From positions 1-7,876 of the forward strand of contig JAUNPT010000106.1 in the NCBI GenBank assembly GCA_030536565.1: a stretch of DNA of 7,876 bases, read 5' to 3'. Positions 1 through 6,120 of the stretch are shown here, piece by piece. Under the pieces are notes generated by a model. The model saw nothing but the letters and a program-made list of their open reading frames with translations, was not told the origin of the DNA and ran no database searches. A program made the translations under genes and the position numbers. Positions within the stretch are counted from its first letter, which is position 1, and each line of letters opens with the position of its first letter. Source of the stretch: Eubacteriales bacterium. Lineage in GTDB: Bacteria; Bacillota; Clostridia; Lachnospirales; Lachnospiraceae.

Positions 1-405
1 GATAAGGATTCGGAAGGACTTATTTTAATGACAAATAACGGAGAAATAATGGATAAGATATTACGCTCAGTTAATGGCCATGAAAAAGAGTATGTGGTTA
101 CTGTAAATAAAACAATAGATGAAAGTTTTATTAAAAGAATGTCAGGAGGCATATATCTTAGAGAGCTTGACCGTACAACTAATAAATGCCTTGCAGAAAA
201 GCTGTCAGATAAAACATTCCGTATAATCCTTACACAGGGACTCAACCGCCAGATTCGCAGAATGTGTGCTGCCTGTGGCTTTAAGGTTATAAAATTAAAA
301 AGAATACGTATTATGAATATTGAATTAGGTGATTTAAAAACAGGTGGATATAGAGATGTAACCAAAGAAGAATATGAAAAGCTTATATATATGCTTAATA
401 AATGA
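1..405 (+). CDS. rluF: 23S rRNA pseudouridine synthase, RluF-like (3' part only)
   Basis: This is the C-terminal 134 residues of an RsuA/RluB/RluF-type pseudouridine synthase, which converts a specific uridine of 23S rRNA to pseudouridine. The reading frame is open from base 1, so the N-terminal S4 domain and the start codon lie outside the window. The first codons read DKDSEGLILMTNNG, the tail of the family's GRLDxDSxGL motif, so the residue at bases 1-3 should be the catalytic Asp. HEKEY, then GLNRQIRRMC near 240-270, and a terminal RIMN...YRDVT segment are hallmarks that favour RluF (U2604 in E. coli numbering) over RluB or RsuA. The stop lies just before ligA and overlaps its most upstream possible ATG, which suggests translational coupling. 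The E. coli protein has a long basic tail that is missing here. Family is secure; the exact target uridine is inferred. Confidence 0.9.
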   Translation, partial: DKDSEGLILMTNNGEIMDKILRSVNGHEKEYVVTVNKTIDESFIKRMSGGIYLRELDRTTNKCLAEKLSDKTFRIILTQGLNRQIRRMCAACGFKVIKLKRIRIMNIELGDLKTGGYRDVTKEEYEKLIYMLNK

Positions 406-422
406 AAAGAGGAGTTTTAGTG

Positions 423-2414
423 ATGAATAAATCAGACATTACTTCAAAGGATAAATCAGAAAGGATTAAAGAGCTTGTTGAGCTTCTTAATGAGGCGGGA
501 AAAAGCTATTATGCAGAAGGTACGGAGATAATGTCAAATTTCCAGTATGATGCACTTTATGATGAGCTTGCTGCTTTAGAAAATGAAACAGGATATATAC
601 TGTCAAACAGTCCGACAATAAATGTAGGATATGAGGTTTTAAGTGAACTTCCCAAGGAAAGACATGAAAGTCCAATGCTAAGTCTTGATAAGACAAAAGA
701 ACCGGAGGCTTTAAAAGCGTGGCTGAAAAATCAAAAGGGCCTGCTTTCGTGGAAGCTTGACGGACTTACAATTGTCCTTACTTATAATGAAGGAAGTCTG
801 GTTAAGGCAGTTACAAGAGGAAATGGTGAGGTAGGCGAAATAATTACTAATAATGCCAGAGTATTTAAGAATCTGCCGGTAAACATTCCCTACAGGGGCA
901 AGCTGATTATACGCGGTGAAGCTATAATAACATATTCAGATTTTAATAAAATAAATGAGATAATCCCGGAGGCTGATGCAAAATATAAGAATCCAAGAAA
1001 TCTTTGCAGTGGTTCGGTAAGACAGCTTAACAATAAAATTACAGCTGAAAGAAATGTTAACTTTTTTGCTTTCAGCCTTGTTGAGGCCGACGGTGTCGAT
1101 TTCCATAATTCAAGGGAAGAACAGTTTAAGTGGCTGAATACGCAGGGGTTTGATGTTGTCGGGTATAAGGCTGTTGACAGCACAAATATATTAGAAACTG
1201 TTGGCTGGTTTGAAAAAGAAATCACTAATAATGATTTTCCTTCAGATGGTCTTGTTATTATATATGATGATATAGAATATGGTAATTCACTTGGAAGAAC
1301 TGCAAAATTCCCACGCAATGCATATGCATTTAAATGGACTGATGAGACAGCACAGACAGTGTTAAAGGAAATTGAGTGGAGTGCGTCAAGAACAGGCCTT
1401 ATAAATCCGGTTGCAATATTTGAACCCGTCGATTTGGAGGGAACAAAGGTAAGCCGTGCAAGTGTCCATAATATTAGTATTATGGAGGGACTAAAGCTGG
1501 GAATTGGAGATGAGATAAAAGTATTTAAGGCCAATATGATTATTCCTCAGATTGCAGAGAATCTTACGCAGTCTGGTAATATGGAAATTCCAAAGGTATG
1601 CCCGGTATGTGGGAAGCCTACGCAGATTAAGCAGACAAATGATGTTAAATCGCTGTATTGTATGAATCCTGACTGTCAGGCTAAACACGTAAAGAGTTTT
1701 GCACATTTTGTATCAAGGGATGCCATGAATATGGACGGATTATCGGAGGCAACCTTGGAAAAGTTCATTCAGCATGGTTTTTTAAAGAAATTTAAGGATT
1801 TATTTCATCTTGGACAGTATAAGGAAAGCATAATTACATTAGAAGGCTTTGGTTCAAAGTCATTTGATAATCTTATGGCATCAATCGAAAAGTCGCGCAG
1901 AGTTACGCTTCCTAAATTCATATATGGATTGGGAATTGATAATATTGGACTTTCTAATGCCAAGATGATTGTTAAGGAGCTTGGTGGCAGTGTGGAAAGC
2001 GTTGTGGACGTTACAAGAGAAAGACTTGTTAAGATAGATGGTGTCGGTGATGTGATTGCTGATTCATTTGCTTCATATTTTGAGGACGACACACACAGGA
2101 AGGATTTTTATGAATTGTTAGAAGAAGTTGAGCTGGAAGAAGAAAAATCCGATAAGAAAGCTGATACCCTTGAAGGGAAAACATTTGTAATTACAGGAGC
2201 AGTCAGTCACTTCCCTAACCGTAATGCACTAAAGGAGCTTATAGAACAGCTGGGAGGCAAAGCCACAGGCTCTGTTACAAAAAACACCTCATATCTTATT
2301 AACAATGACGCTGCATCGGCTTCATCAAAGAATAAGACAGCTGCAAAACTGGGGGTTCCTGTGATTACCGAGGAAGAATTTCTTGCTCTTGCGGGAAGGC
2401 AGGATTTGATGTAA
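423..2414 (+). CDS. ligA: NAD-dependent DNA ligase LigA
   Basis: NAD+-dependent DNA ligase, which seals nicks during replication and repair through a lysyl-AMP intermediate. From the start at 423 it is 663 aa, the usual LigA length. In order: N-terminal NMN-binding Ia domain (about 10-65), adenylation domain with K111 in SWKLDG, the TRGNGEVGE segment, an OB fold, a Cys4 zinc finger (C393, C396, C413, C418), helix-hairpin-helix repeats (GLGIDNIG, KIDGVGDVI), and a BRCT domain from about residue 583. ATG 423 is preferred over the in-frame ATG 402 and GTG 420 because AGAGGAG at 408-414 sits 8 nt before it. The ATG at 402 overlaps the rluF stop and has no visible Shine-Dalgarno. The adenylation motif reads SWKLDG, not the more common EPKIDG type. 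I associate this with a clostridial LigA sub-lineage that may coexist with a second ligA elsewhere; that paralog idea is inference. Confidence 0.96.
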   Translation: MNKSDITSKDKSERIKELVELLNEAGKSYYAEGTEIMSNFQYDALYDELAALENETGYILSNSPTINVGYEVLSELPKERHESPMLSLDKTKEPEALKAWLKNQKGLLSWKLDGLTIVLTYNEGSLVKAVTRGNGEVGEIITNNARVFKNLPVNIPYRGKLIIRGEAIITYSDFNKINEIIPEADAKYKNPRNLCSGSVRQLNNKITAERNVNFFAFSLVEADGVDFHNSREEQFKWLNTQGFDVVGYKAVDSTNILETVGWFEKEITNNDFPSDGLVIIYDDIEYGNSLGRTAKFPRNAYAFKWTDETAQTVLKEIEWSASRTGLINPVAIFEPVDLEGTKVSRASVHNISIMEGLKLGIGDEIKVFKANMIIPQIAENLTQSGNMEIPKVCPVCGKPTQIKQTNDVKSLYCMNPDCQAKHVKSFAHFVSRDAMNMDGLSEATLEKFIQHGFLKKFKDLFHLGQYKESIITLEGFGSKSFDNLMASIEKSRRVTLPKFIYGLGIDNIGLSNAKMIVKELGGSVESVVDVTRERLVKIDGVGDVIADSFASYFEDDTHRKDFYELLEEVELEEEKSDKKADTLEGKTFVITGAVSHFPNRNALKELIEQLGGKATGSVTKNTSYLINNDAASASSKNKTAAKLGVPVITEEEFLALAGRQDLM

Positions 2415-2450
2415 TATAATAAATTATCATATCAGGAAAGCAGGTATATT

Positions 2451-3374
2451 ATGCCAATTAGAATACAGAGTGACTTGCCGGCAAAGGCAGAACTGGAAGA
2501 AGAAAATATATTTGTCATGGATGAAGGACGTGCATTGTCACAGGATTTCAGAGAGTTAAGAATTGTAATCTTAAATCTTATGCCAATTAAGCAGGATACA
2601 GAGCTGCAGCTGCTGAGGGCATTGTCAAATACACCTCTGCAGATAGATATAACATTTCTGCAGATGGAAACTCATGTTTCAAAGAATACATCGGCTTCAC
2701 ATTTAAAAAAGTTTTATGAGACATTTTCAGATATTAAGCATAAAAAGTTTGATGGAATGATAATTACAGGAGCACCAGTTGAAAAAATGGATTTTGAAGA
2801 TGTTAATTACTGGAATGAATTAAGTCAGGTAATGGAATGGTCAAAGACCCATGTTACATCTAACCTTTATATATGCTGGGGCGCTCAGGCGGGGCTTTAT
2901 TATCATTATGGAGTTAAAAAGGTGCTTTTAAATAAAAAACTTTCTGGTGTGTATAAGCATCATGTCATGAATCGTAAAGAACCTCTTGTGAGAGGCTTTG
3001 ATGATGTGTTCATGGCACCTCATTCAAGATATACAGAAGCATGCCGTGAAGATATCTTAAGCAATAAAAGCTTAAAGGTACTGGCAGATTCTAAGGAAGC
3101 AGGAATCTATATTGTCATTGGAGACGAGGGCAGGAATATATTTGTAATGGGTCACCCTGAATATGACAGAATGACCCTTGATGGCGAATATAAAAGAGAT
3201 TATGATAAGGGAATTGACCCGGATATTCCAGTCAATTATTACCCAGATGACGACTGTAACAGAAAGCCTGTGCTTTCATGGAGAAGCCACGCAAATAATT
3301 TATATACGAACTGGCTTAATTATTACGTATATCAGGTAACGCCTTATGTACTTGAAGAAGATGTTCAGGAATAG
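2451..3374 (+). CDS. metA: Homoserine O-acetyltransferase (MetA family)
   Basis: Activates L-homoserine by O-acylation, the first committed step of methionine synthesis. The 307-aa length is normal for MetA. Key residues fall at the family's standard numbering: nucleophile C142 in ICWGAQAG, catalytic H235 and E237 in GHPEYD, and the conserved SWRSHANNLYTNWLNYYVYQ tail. Residue 111 is Glu (TGAPVEKMDF). Published work on this family shows that position 111 sets acyl-donor choice, Glu for acetyl-CoA and Gly for succinyl-CoA, so O-acetylhomoserine is the expected product despite the common label 'succinyltransferase'. It starts 36 nt after ligA with an AGGAAAGCAGG ribosome binding site at 2434-2444. 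No SAM riboswitch or T-box fits in that gap, so it is probably transcribed with ligA or from a promoter inside ligA. A + strand terminator follows at 3542. Confidence 0.95.
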   Translation: MPIRIQSDLPAKAELEEENIFVMDEGRALSQDFRELRIVILNLMPIKQDTELQLLRALSNTPLQIDITFLQMETHVSKNTSASHLKKFYETFSDIKHKKFDGMIITGAPVEKMDFEDVNYWNELSQVMEWSKTHVTSNLYICWGAQAGLYYHYGVKKVLLNKKLSGVYKHHVMNRKEPLVRGFDDVFMAPHSRYTEACREDILSNKSLKVLADSKEAGIYIVIGDEGRNIFVMGHPEYDRMTLDGEYKRDYDKGIDPDIPVNYYPDDDCNRKPVLSWRSHANNLYTNWLNYYVYQVTPYVLEEDVQE

Positions 3375-3408
3375 GCTTTCAGAGCATATCACAAGAATTG
3401 ACACAGGC

Positions 3409-3498
3409 ACCAAACTTCACGTATTTTCACATAAATTCACATAGTTTTGGTGTCACGTGGTGTCAAATTGGTGTCAATCAACAAATGAAATGGTGTCA
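3409..3498. repeat. Helically phased repeat array, candidate attachment-site arm
   Basis: TTCAC occurs at 3416, 3426 and 3436, exactly 10 bp apart. The last two copies extend to TTCACATA. GGTGTCA then occurs at 3449, 3459, 3470 and 3492, at spacings of 10, 11 and 22 bp. CACCAAACT at 3409-3417 is an imperfect inverted partner of AGTTTTGGTG at 3443-3452. Spacing by whole helical turns is what proteins bound cooperatively to one DNA face require, and tyrosine integrase/excisionase arm sites of phages and integrative elements look like this. The position, just after metA and before a block of phage-like genes, fits the end of an integrated element. The crossover core cannot be fixed without the other end; it should lie between the metA 3' end and about 3408. 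Confidence 0.6.
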
Positions 3499-3541
3499 AA
3501 AGAATCCCTCTGTGTTTAATAAAATAAATGTAAAAGTTCGA

Positions 3542-3573
3542 AGCGGTAGCAGAGATGCTGCGGCTTATTTTTT
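3542..3573 (+). terminator. Intrinsic terminator, + strand
   Basis: AGCGGTAGCA (3542-3551) and TGCTGCGGCT (3556-3565) pair at 9 of 10 positions around a GAGA loop, with one G-G mismatch. A run of TTATTTTTT follows. It would stop rightward transcription from rluF-ligA-metA, though it lies 167 nt after the metA stop and on the element side of the phased repeats. It may therefore have come with the element. Confidence 0.75.
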
Positions 3574-3587
3574 GCTTTTAAGTGCAT

Positions 3588-3612
3588 AAAAAAGCAGGAC
3601 ATTTGTCCTACT
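3588..3612 (-). terminator. Intrinsic terminator, - strand
   Basis: Read on the - strand, AGTAGGAC (3612-3605) pairs with GTCCTGCT (3600-3593) around AAAT, including one G-T pair, and is followed by a T run (the A run at 3588-3593). It lies back to back with the + strand terminator at 3542-3573. It is the first good intrinsic terminator that the leftward element operon meets, so its transcript may carry the gene-free region as a 3' tail. Confidence 0.75.
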
Positions 3613-3638
3613 GGATTTAAAGCAACTTTTTCAATATT

Positions 3639-3909
3639 CCCCTGGGGTACAAAAATCAGCACCGCAAATCTAAAATAAATTTTCTTAAAATTCCATAGTG
3701 ATTCTGAATAAAACACTGGATTTTTCGTGACAAATCTCAAAATTAGAATTTTAATGTAAAAATTTTGAATACCCCCCGGGGTACCCAATTTTCATATACA
3801 GAACCCCAAAATTATTTTTCTCAAAATCCGACCTCAATTCTAGGTCAATTCTCCCTTTGTTCGTGACAAAAGCCTTTCGCAACTCACCTTGCTAAAGTGG
3901 AGCGGTGTG
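3639..3909. repeat. Degenerate 136-bp tandem repeat with GC-rich palindromes
   Basis: Two units share ordered landmarks. CCCC/GGGGTAC palindromes have GGGGTAC at 3644 and 3778 (offset 134). AAAAT is at 3672 and 3808, TTTTCT at 3680 and 3816, AAAAT again at 3687 and 3823, ATTCT at 3701 and 3837, and CGTGACAAA at 3726 and 3862, all with offset 136. The sequence between landmarks has diverged. The G+C palindromes stand out in very AT-rich DNA, and the second reads TACCCC-CC-GGGGTA. A phage cohesive-end or packaging site, or a replication site, would fit; neither is shown. Confidence 0.6.
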
Positions 3910-4275
3910 GCTAGCTTTGGTCTTTTTAGCTTTGGAACATATGAAAACACATTGTAAATATAATGCTGTGCACTTGTCCTGTGGCTGTATTTTAACTTTT
4001 AAGGCTTACTTATAGATTTATACGTCTTGCGCTTATTTTGGCTATATGGTTAAAATACGAGCTTGTTATTTTGGCATTTTGGCGACTGGGAACACTTCCC
4101 CCGTGACATAAAACACACTTACAAAATTAAGCAGCTGTACCAGGCGAAAAGATAGAACCGCCGCGATTGTTCGCCCTCTATGCGCTTATAATATCCGTAG
4201 ACATATAAAAATATATGCTTATGAGTTTGAAAACGTCATACAGGGCGCATTTATACAGTTAAGCACATCATAAAG

Positions 4276-4307
4276 CTACGTTGTTACGTTGTCAATGTAC
4301 AATGTAG
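4276..4307. repeat. Dyad built from four TACRTTG heptamers
   Basis: TACGTTG occurs at 4277-4283 and 4285-4291, followed by its inverted form CAATGTA at 4293-4299 and 4300-4306, with flanking C and G that also pair. As RNA it folds into a long hairpin with two G-U pairs and one bulged base. As DNA it is two direct plus two inverted sites for one protein. Its place in gene-free DNA fits an operator, iteron or structured-RNA stem. Confidence 0.55.
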
Positions 4308-4391
4308 TTATATACCGCACTTGCTGGAATATACAACGAATATGCGCCGCCGGTCTTGATTCGGCTGGATGCCTAAAGCATACAACGCACA

Positions 4392-4413
4392 ATAGGCGAC
4401 TTTCGCCGCCTAT
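4392..4413. other. Strong GAAA-loop hairpin at the end of the leftward operon
   Basis: On the - strand ATAGGCGGC and GTCGCCTAT pair over 9 bp (one G-U) around a GAAA tetraloop. It overlaps the stop codon of the 55-aa gene (4410-4412). No T run follows on the - strand, so it may stabilise the mRNA 3' end more than terminate it. On the + strand it is followed by CTGCTTTTT, so it could act as a weak + strand terminator. Confidence 0.6.
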
Positions 4414-4577
4414 CTGCTTTTTATTAGCTTCATTCTGTCAATAGTCGTTATAAATCCAGCTATAACAATCGTGTTCACAACAGCCCAGCCAATGCGACCA
4501 GCCGCCGACACGCCAACGAATGGCGCACACTGTAATATTATCACAGTTATCAAAATTGCAATAGTTAAATTTTTCAT
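4410..4577 (-). CDS. Small two-helix membrane protein (55 aa)
   Basis: A 55-residue protein that short-gene filters would miss. It starts MKNLTIAILITVIILQC, a hydrophobic first helix (about 4-25), then AAGRIG, a second hydrophobic stretch WAVVNTIVIAGFI (31-43), and a basic tail ending MKLIKSR. This predicts two membrane-spanning segments, or a signal-like first helix, in the cytoplasmic membrane. Translation is well supported: GGGAGAGGTG lies just before the ATG and overlaps the stop codon of the 159-aa gene, so the two are coupled. The cysteine in ILQCAP does not fit a lipobox. The stop codon lies inside a stable hairpin. I do not recognise a family. Small membrane proteins at the end of phage-type operons can be holins or exclusion proteins, but nothing here singles out either role. 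Confidence 0.7.
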   Translation of the reverse strand: MKNLTIAILITVIILQCAPFVGVSAAGRIGWAVVNTIVIAGFITTIDRMKLIKSR

Positions 4578-4584
4578 TATTGTT

Positions 4585-5064
4585 TCACCTCTCCCAATAT
4601 CCTTTAGTTATATCCTTTATCTGAACAGCATCGGGATGTAATTTTATATATTTCTCAAAATCATCAAAAGCCTTTTTGCGGTCTTTTCCCTCGTATTTAG
4701 TGCTTTTTATTACCGTTTCGGAGTTGTTTAGCATATTTCTTTCGAGTTCAATCACATAGTAAAATACTTTTTTATTGCTGTATAATCTTTCACGCTGCAA
4801 CTTAATCATTTTTTGCTTTGGAGCAGTAGCAATAAAATTGTACTGCTCACAAAGTGCGGTTCTGTACGTCTGTAATTTCTCAATTTCTCTTTGCATTTCC
4901 TCAATCGCTTTAGCTGCGCTTTCGTCATAATGTGTTATGCGTTGCAATTCGTTTAAGTCCTGCGGATGTATAAGATATTGCCTAACTTGTATTTCTACAT
5001 CTCCAGACGGCGAGCCGTAGCGCATAAACATTTTATTTATTATTTCTTTCTGTTCATCCGTCAT
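4585..5064 (-). CDS. Hypothetical protein with coiled-coil centre (159 aa)
   Basis: I do not recognise this family. The protein is charged and soluble, with no signal peptide or membrane segment. The N-terminal 45 residues look helical. Residues about 50-75 (AAKAIEEMQREIEKLQTYR) have a heptad pattern typical of a coiled coil. The C-terminal half (YYVIELERN...STKYEGKDRKKAFDDFEKYI) looks like a small alpha/beta module, with strands then a helix. The start ATG lies 1 nt after the stop of the J-domain gene, and its ribosome site (AGGAAAGG) lies inside that gene, so the two are translationally coupled and probably work in one process. The stop overlaps the ribosome site of the 55-aa gene. Coding status is strong; function is unknown. 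Confidence 0.85.
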   Translation of the reverse strand: MTDEQKEIINKMFMRYGSPSGDVEIQVRQYLIHPQDLNELQRITHYDESAAKAIEEMQREIEKLQTYRTALCEQYNFIATAPKQKMIKLQRERLYSNKKVFYYVIELERNMLNNSETVIKSTKYEGKDRKKAFDDFEKYIKLHPDAVQIKDITKGYWER

Positions 5065-5065
5065 A

Positions 5066-6079
5066 TTATGCCGCCTTTCCTGTCAACTTCTCGCTTGGGT
5101 CTTGCCTAAATATAAAAGCGTGTCTAAATTTTGAATAATAGCCGCCAAGCTCACGCATTTTATTATTTTCTTTAATATATTCATCCTTTGAAAGAGTTTT
5201 CTCGATTCTAACAAGCCATAATATAGAACCGTCTCGGGTATCTTCGCCCTGGGTTATTTTATATTCAAGTGGGGCGGTTGTGTCCTCAATTGCTGGAGCA
5301 GTTGCCGCCTTTGTGGCGTCTTTCTTTGTAGCTGGCTTACTTTCTTTGTTCTTAATTCTTGCAGTCTTTGGAACTATTTTAAAATCTCCAGCAGGCTTGC
5401 AATCGAAATAATAGAAATCGACATCAAAATAATCAATCATACCATCACAATCTTCATAATTATAAGAATTCACAAAGCTATCAACATCTTGAAGCATTGC
5501 GGCGATGTCGTCACGATAAACCATCATGAAGTGGTTTCCTTCGTTCCATATTTTTGATATTTCTGTTTTTGCTTCATCCTGTGACCAGCAATCTAATTTT
5601 GTATAATGATTATAACTAGCCTTGCTCATTATATTGTCGATTTCCTCTCTTGTAAGATCTTCAACAGTCTTGTATATGTCAAATGGAGCTTCTTTAAGTG
5701 ATACGTGCAGCTCCTGACACATAGAAGCGTATGAAGTTCTTACACTGAATTTAAAAGTTGGATATTTTTCTTTCACATAATTTCTAACAATCACAGCGAC
5801 CTCTTTCAGTGAGCGGTTCCAGTCATGATTATGTCCTTCCCATCCACATTCTGTATAGAACTGCGTTCTTGTGCTGTCGGCTGTTTCTGTTGTCTGCTGT
5901 GCTGGTTCAACTTCTGCATTGTGGCGGTCTTTCCAAATCTTAAAAATACTGTCATATTCCACATTGATGGCTTTCATAACTTCAACATCGCCGCCATTGT
6001 CTGGGTGGTTTTCTTTTAATAACTTCTTGTACTGTTCTTTCATATCCTCATAGGATTTTACATTCTTAAAATATTTCAT
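5066..6079 (-). CDS. J-domain protein with LPD29-like and C-terminal accessory domains
   Basis: A 337-aa multidomain protein of mobile-element type. Residues 1-50 form a short J-domain with helix II, the HPD motif (H25-P26-D27) and GGD following, as in DnaJ-like proteins that stimulate Hsp70 ATPase. Residues about 90-235 contain LKEVAVIVRNYVKEKYP and FKFSVRTSYASM, which resemble the large polyvalent protein-associated domain LPD29 of phages and conjugative elements. A K/A/T-rich linker (236-268) leads to a C-terminal module (about 271-330: ILWLVRIEKTLSKDEY, GGYYSKFRHAFIF) that I have seen on plasmid and phage accessory proteins. The ribosome site GGTAGG precedes the ATG. Directly upstream lies the hammerhead ribozyme at 6121-6177, so its mRNA would start 46 nt before the ATG after cleavage. 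A role in recruiting host DnaK to element replication or protein remodelling is inference. Confidence 0.85.
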   Translation of the reverse strand: MKYFKNVKSYEDMKEQYKKLLKENHPDNGGDVEVMKAINVEYDSIFKIWKDRHNAEVEPAQQTTETADSTRTQFYTECGWEGHNHDWNRSLKEVAVIVRNYVKEKYPTFKFSVRTSYASMCQELHVSLKEAPFDIYKTVEDLTREEIDNIMSKASYNHYTKLDCWSQDEAKTEISKIWNEGNHFMMVYRDDIAAMLQDVDSFVNSYNYEDCDGMIDYFDVDFYYFDCKPAGDFKIVPKTARIKNKESKPATKKDATKAATAPAIEDTTAPLEYKITQGEDTRDGSILWLVRIEKTLSKDEYIKENNKMRELGGYYSKFRHAFIFRQDPSEKLTGKAA

Positions 6080-6120
6080 AATTACTACCTACCTTTCATT
6101 TGTGTTTATTGTTTTGGGTT

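Larger units (their letters stand above)
3613..4391. other. Gene-free region with several repeat families
   Basis: I see no credible protein-coding gene in about 780 bp, either by start/ribosome-site signals or by recognisable protein sequence. The region contains the 136-bp imperfect tandem repeat (3639-3909), TAGCTTTGG twice 15 bp apart (3912, 3927), ATTTTGGC three times (4035, 4068, 4076), CGTGACA three times (3726, 3862, 4102) and a four-heptamer dyad (4276-4307). It also has short hairpins: GGGAA/TTCCC at 4088-4100 and GGCGAA/TTCGCC at 4143-4175. Such density of repeats suggests a cis-acting site (packaging, replication or transfer) or a structured RNA. I cannot assign it to a known RNA class by eye. 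Confidence 0.55.

Noticed and set aside
1331..1400. CTGATGA in ligA followed by GAAA, a possible second hammerhead core
   Set aside because: No complementary stem II arms flank the two core boxes, and no stem III or cleavage site follows; chance match in coding sequence.
890..1534. 214-aa - strand open frame inside ligA
   Set aside because: Antisense shadow of a well-supported ligA reading frame; low-complexity S/L-rich translation.
2415..2450. SAM riboswitch or T-box before metA
   Set aside because: The gap is only 36 nt, too short for either.
3398..3589. 63-aa + strand open frame after metA
   Set aside because: It is made by the GGTGTCA repeats and the terminator stem; no ribosome site, no family likeness.
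3516..3788. 90-aa - strand open frame
   Set aside because: It runs through both terminators and the GC palindromes, and has no ribosome site.
3613..4391. tRNA or CRISPR array in the gene-free region
   Set aside because: No T-loop GGTTCRA with matching acceptor arms, and no regularly spaced repeats with unique spacers.
5825..6053. Two + strand open frames of about 60 aa opposite the J-domain gene
   Set aside because: Antisense shadows of the J-domain gene; no start signals.
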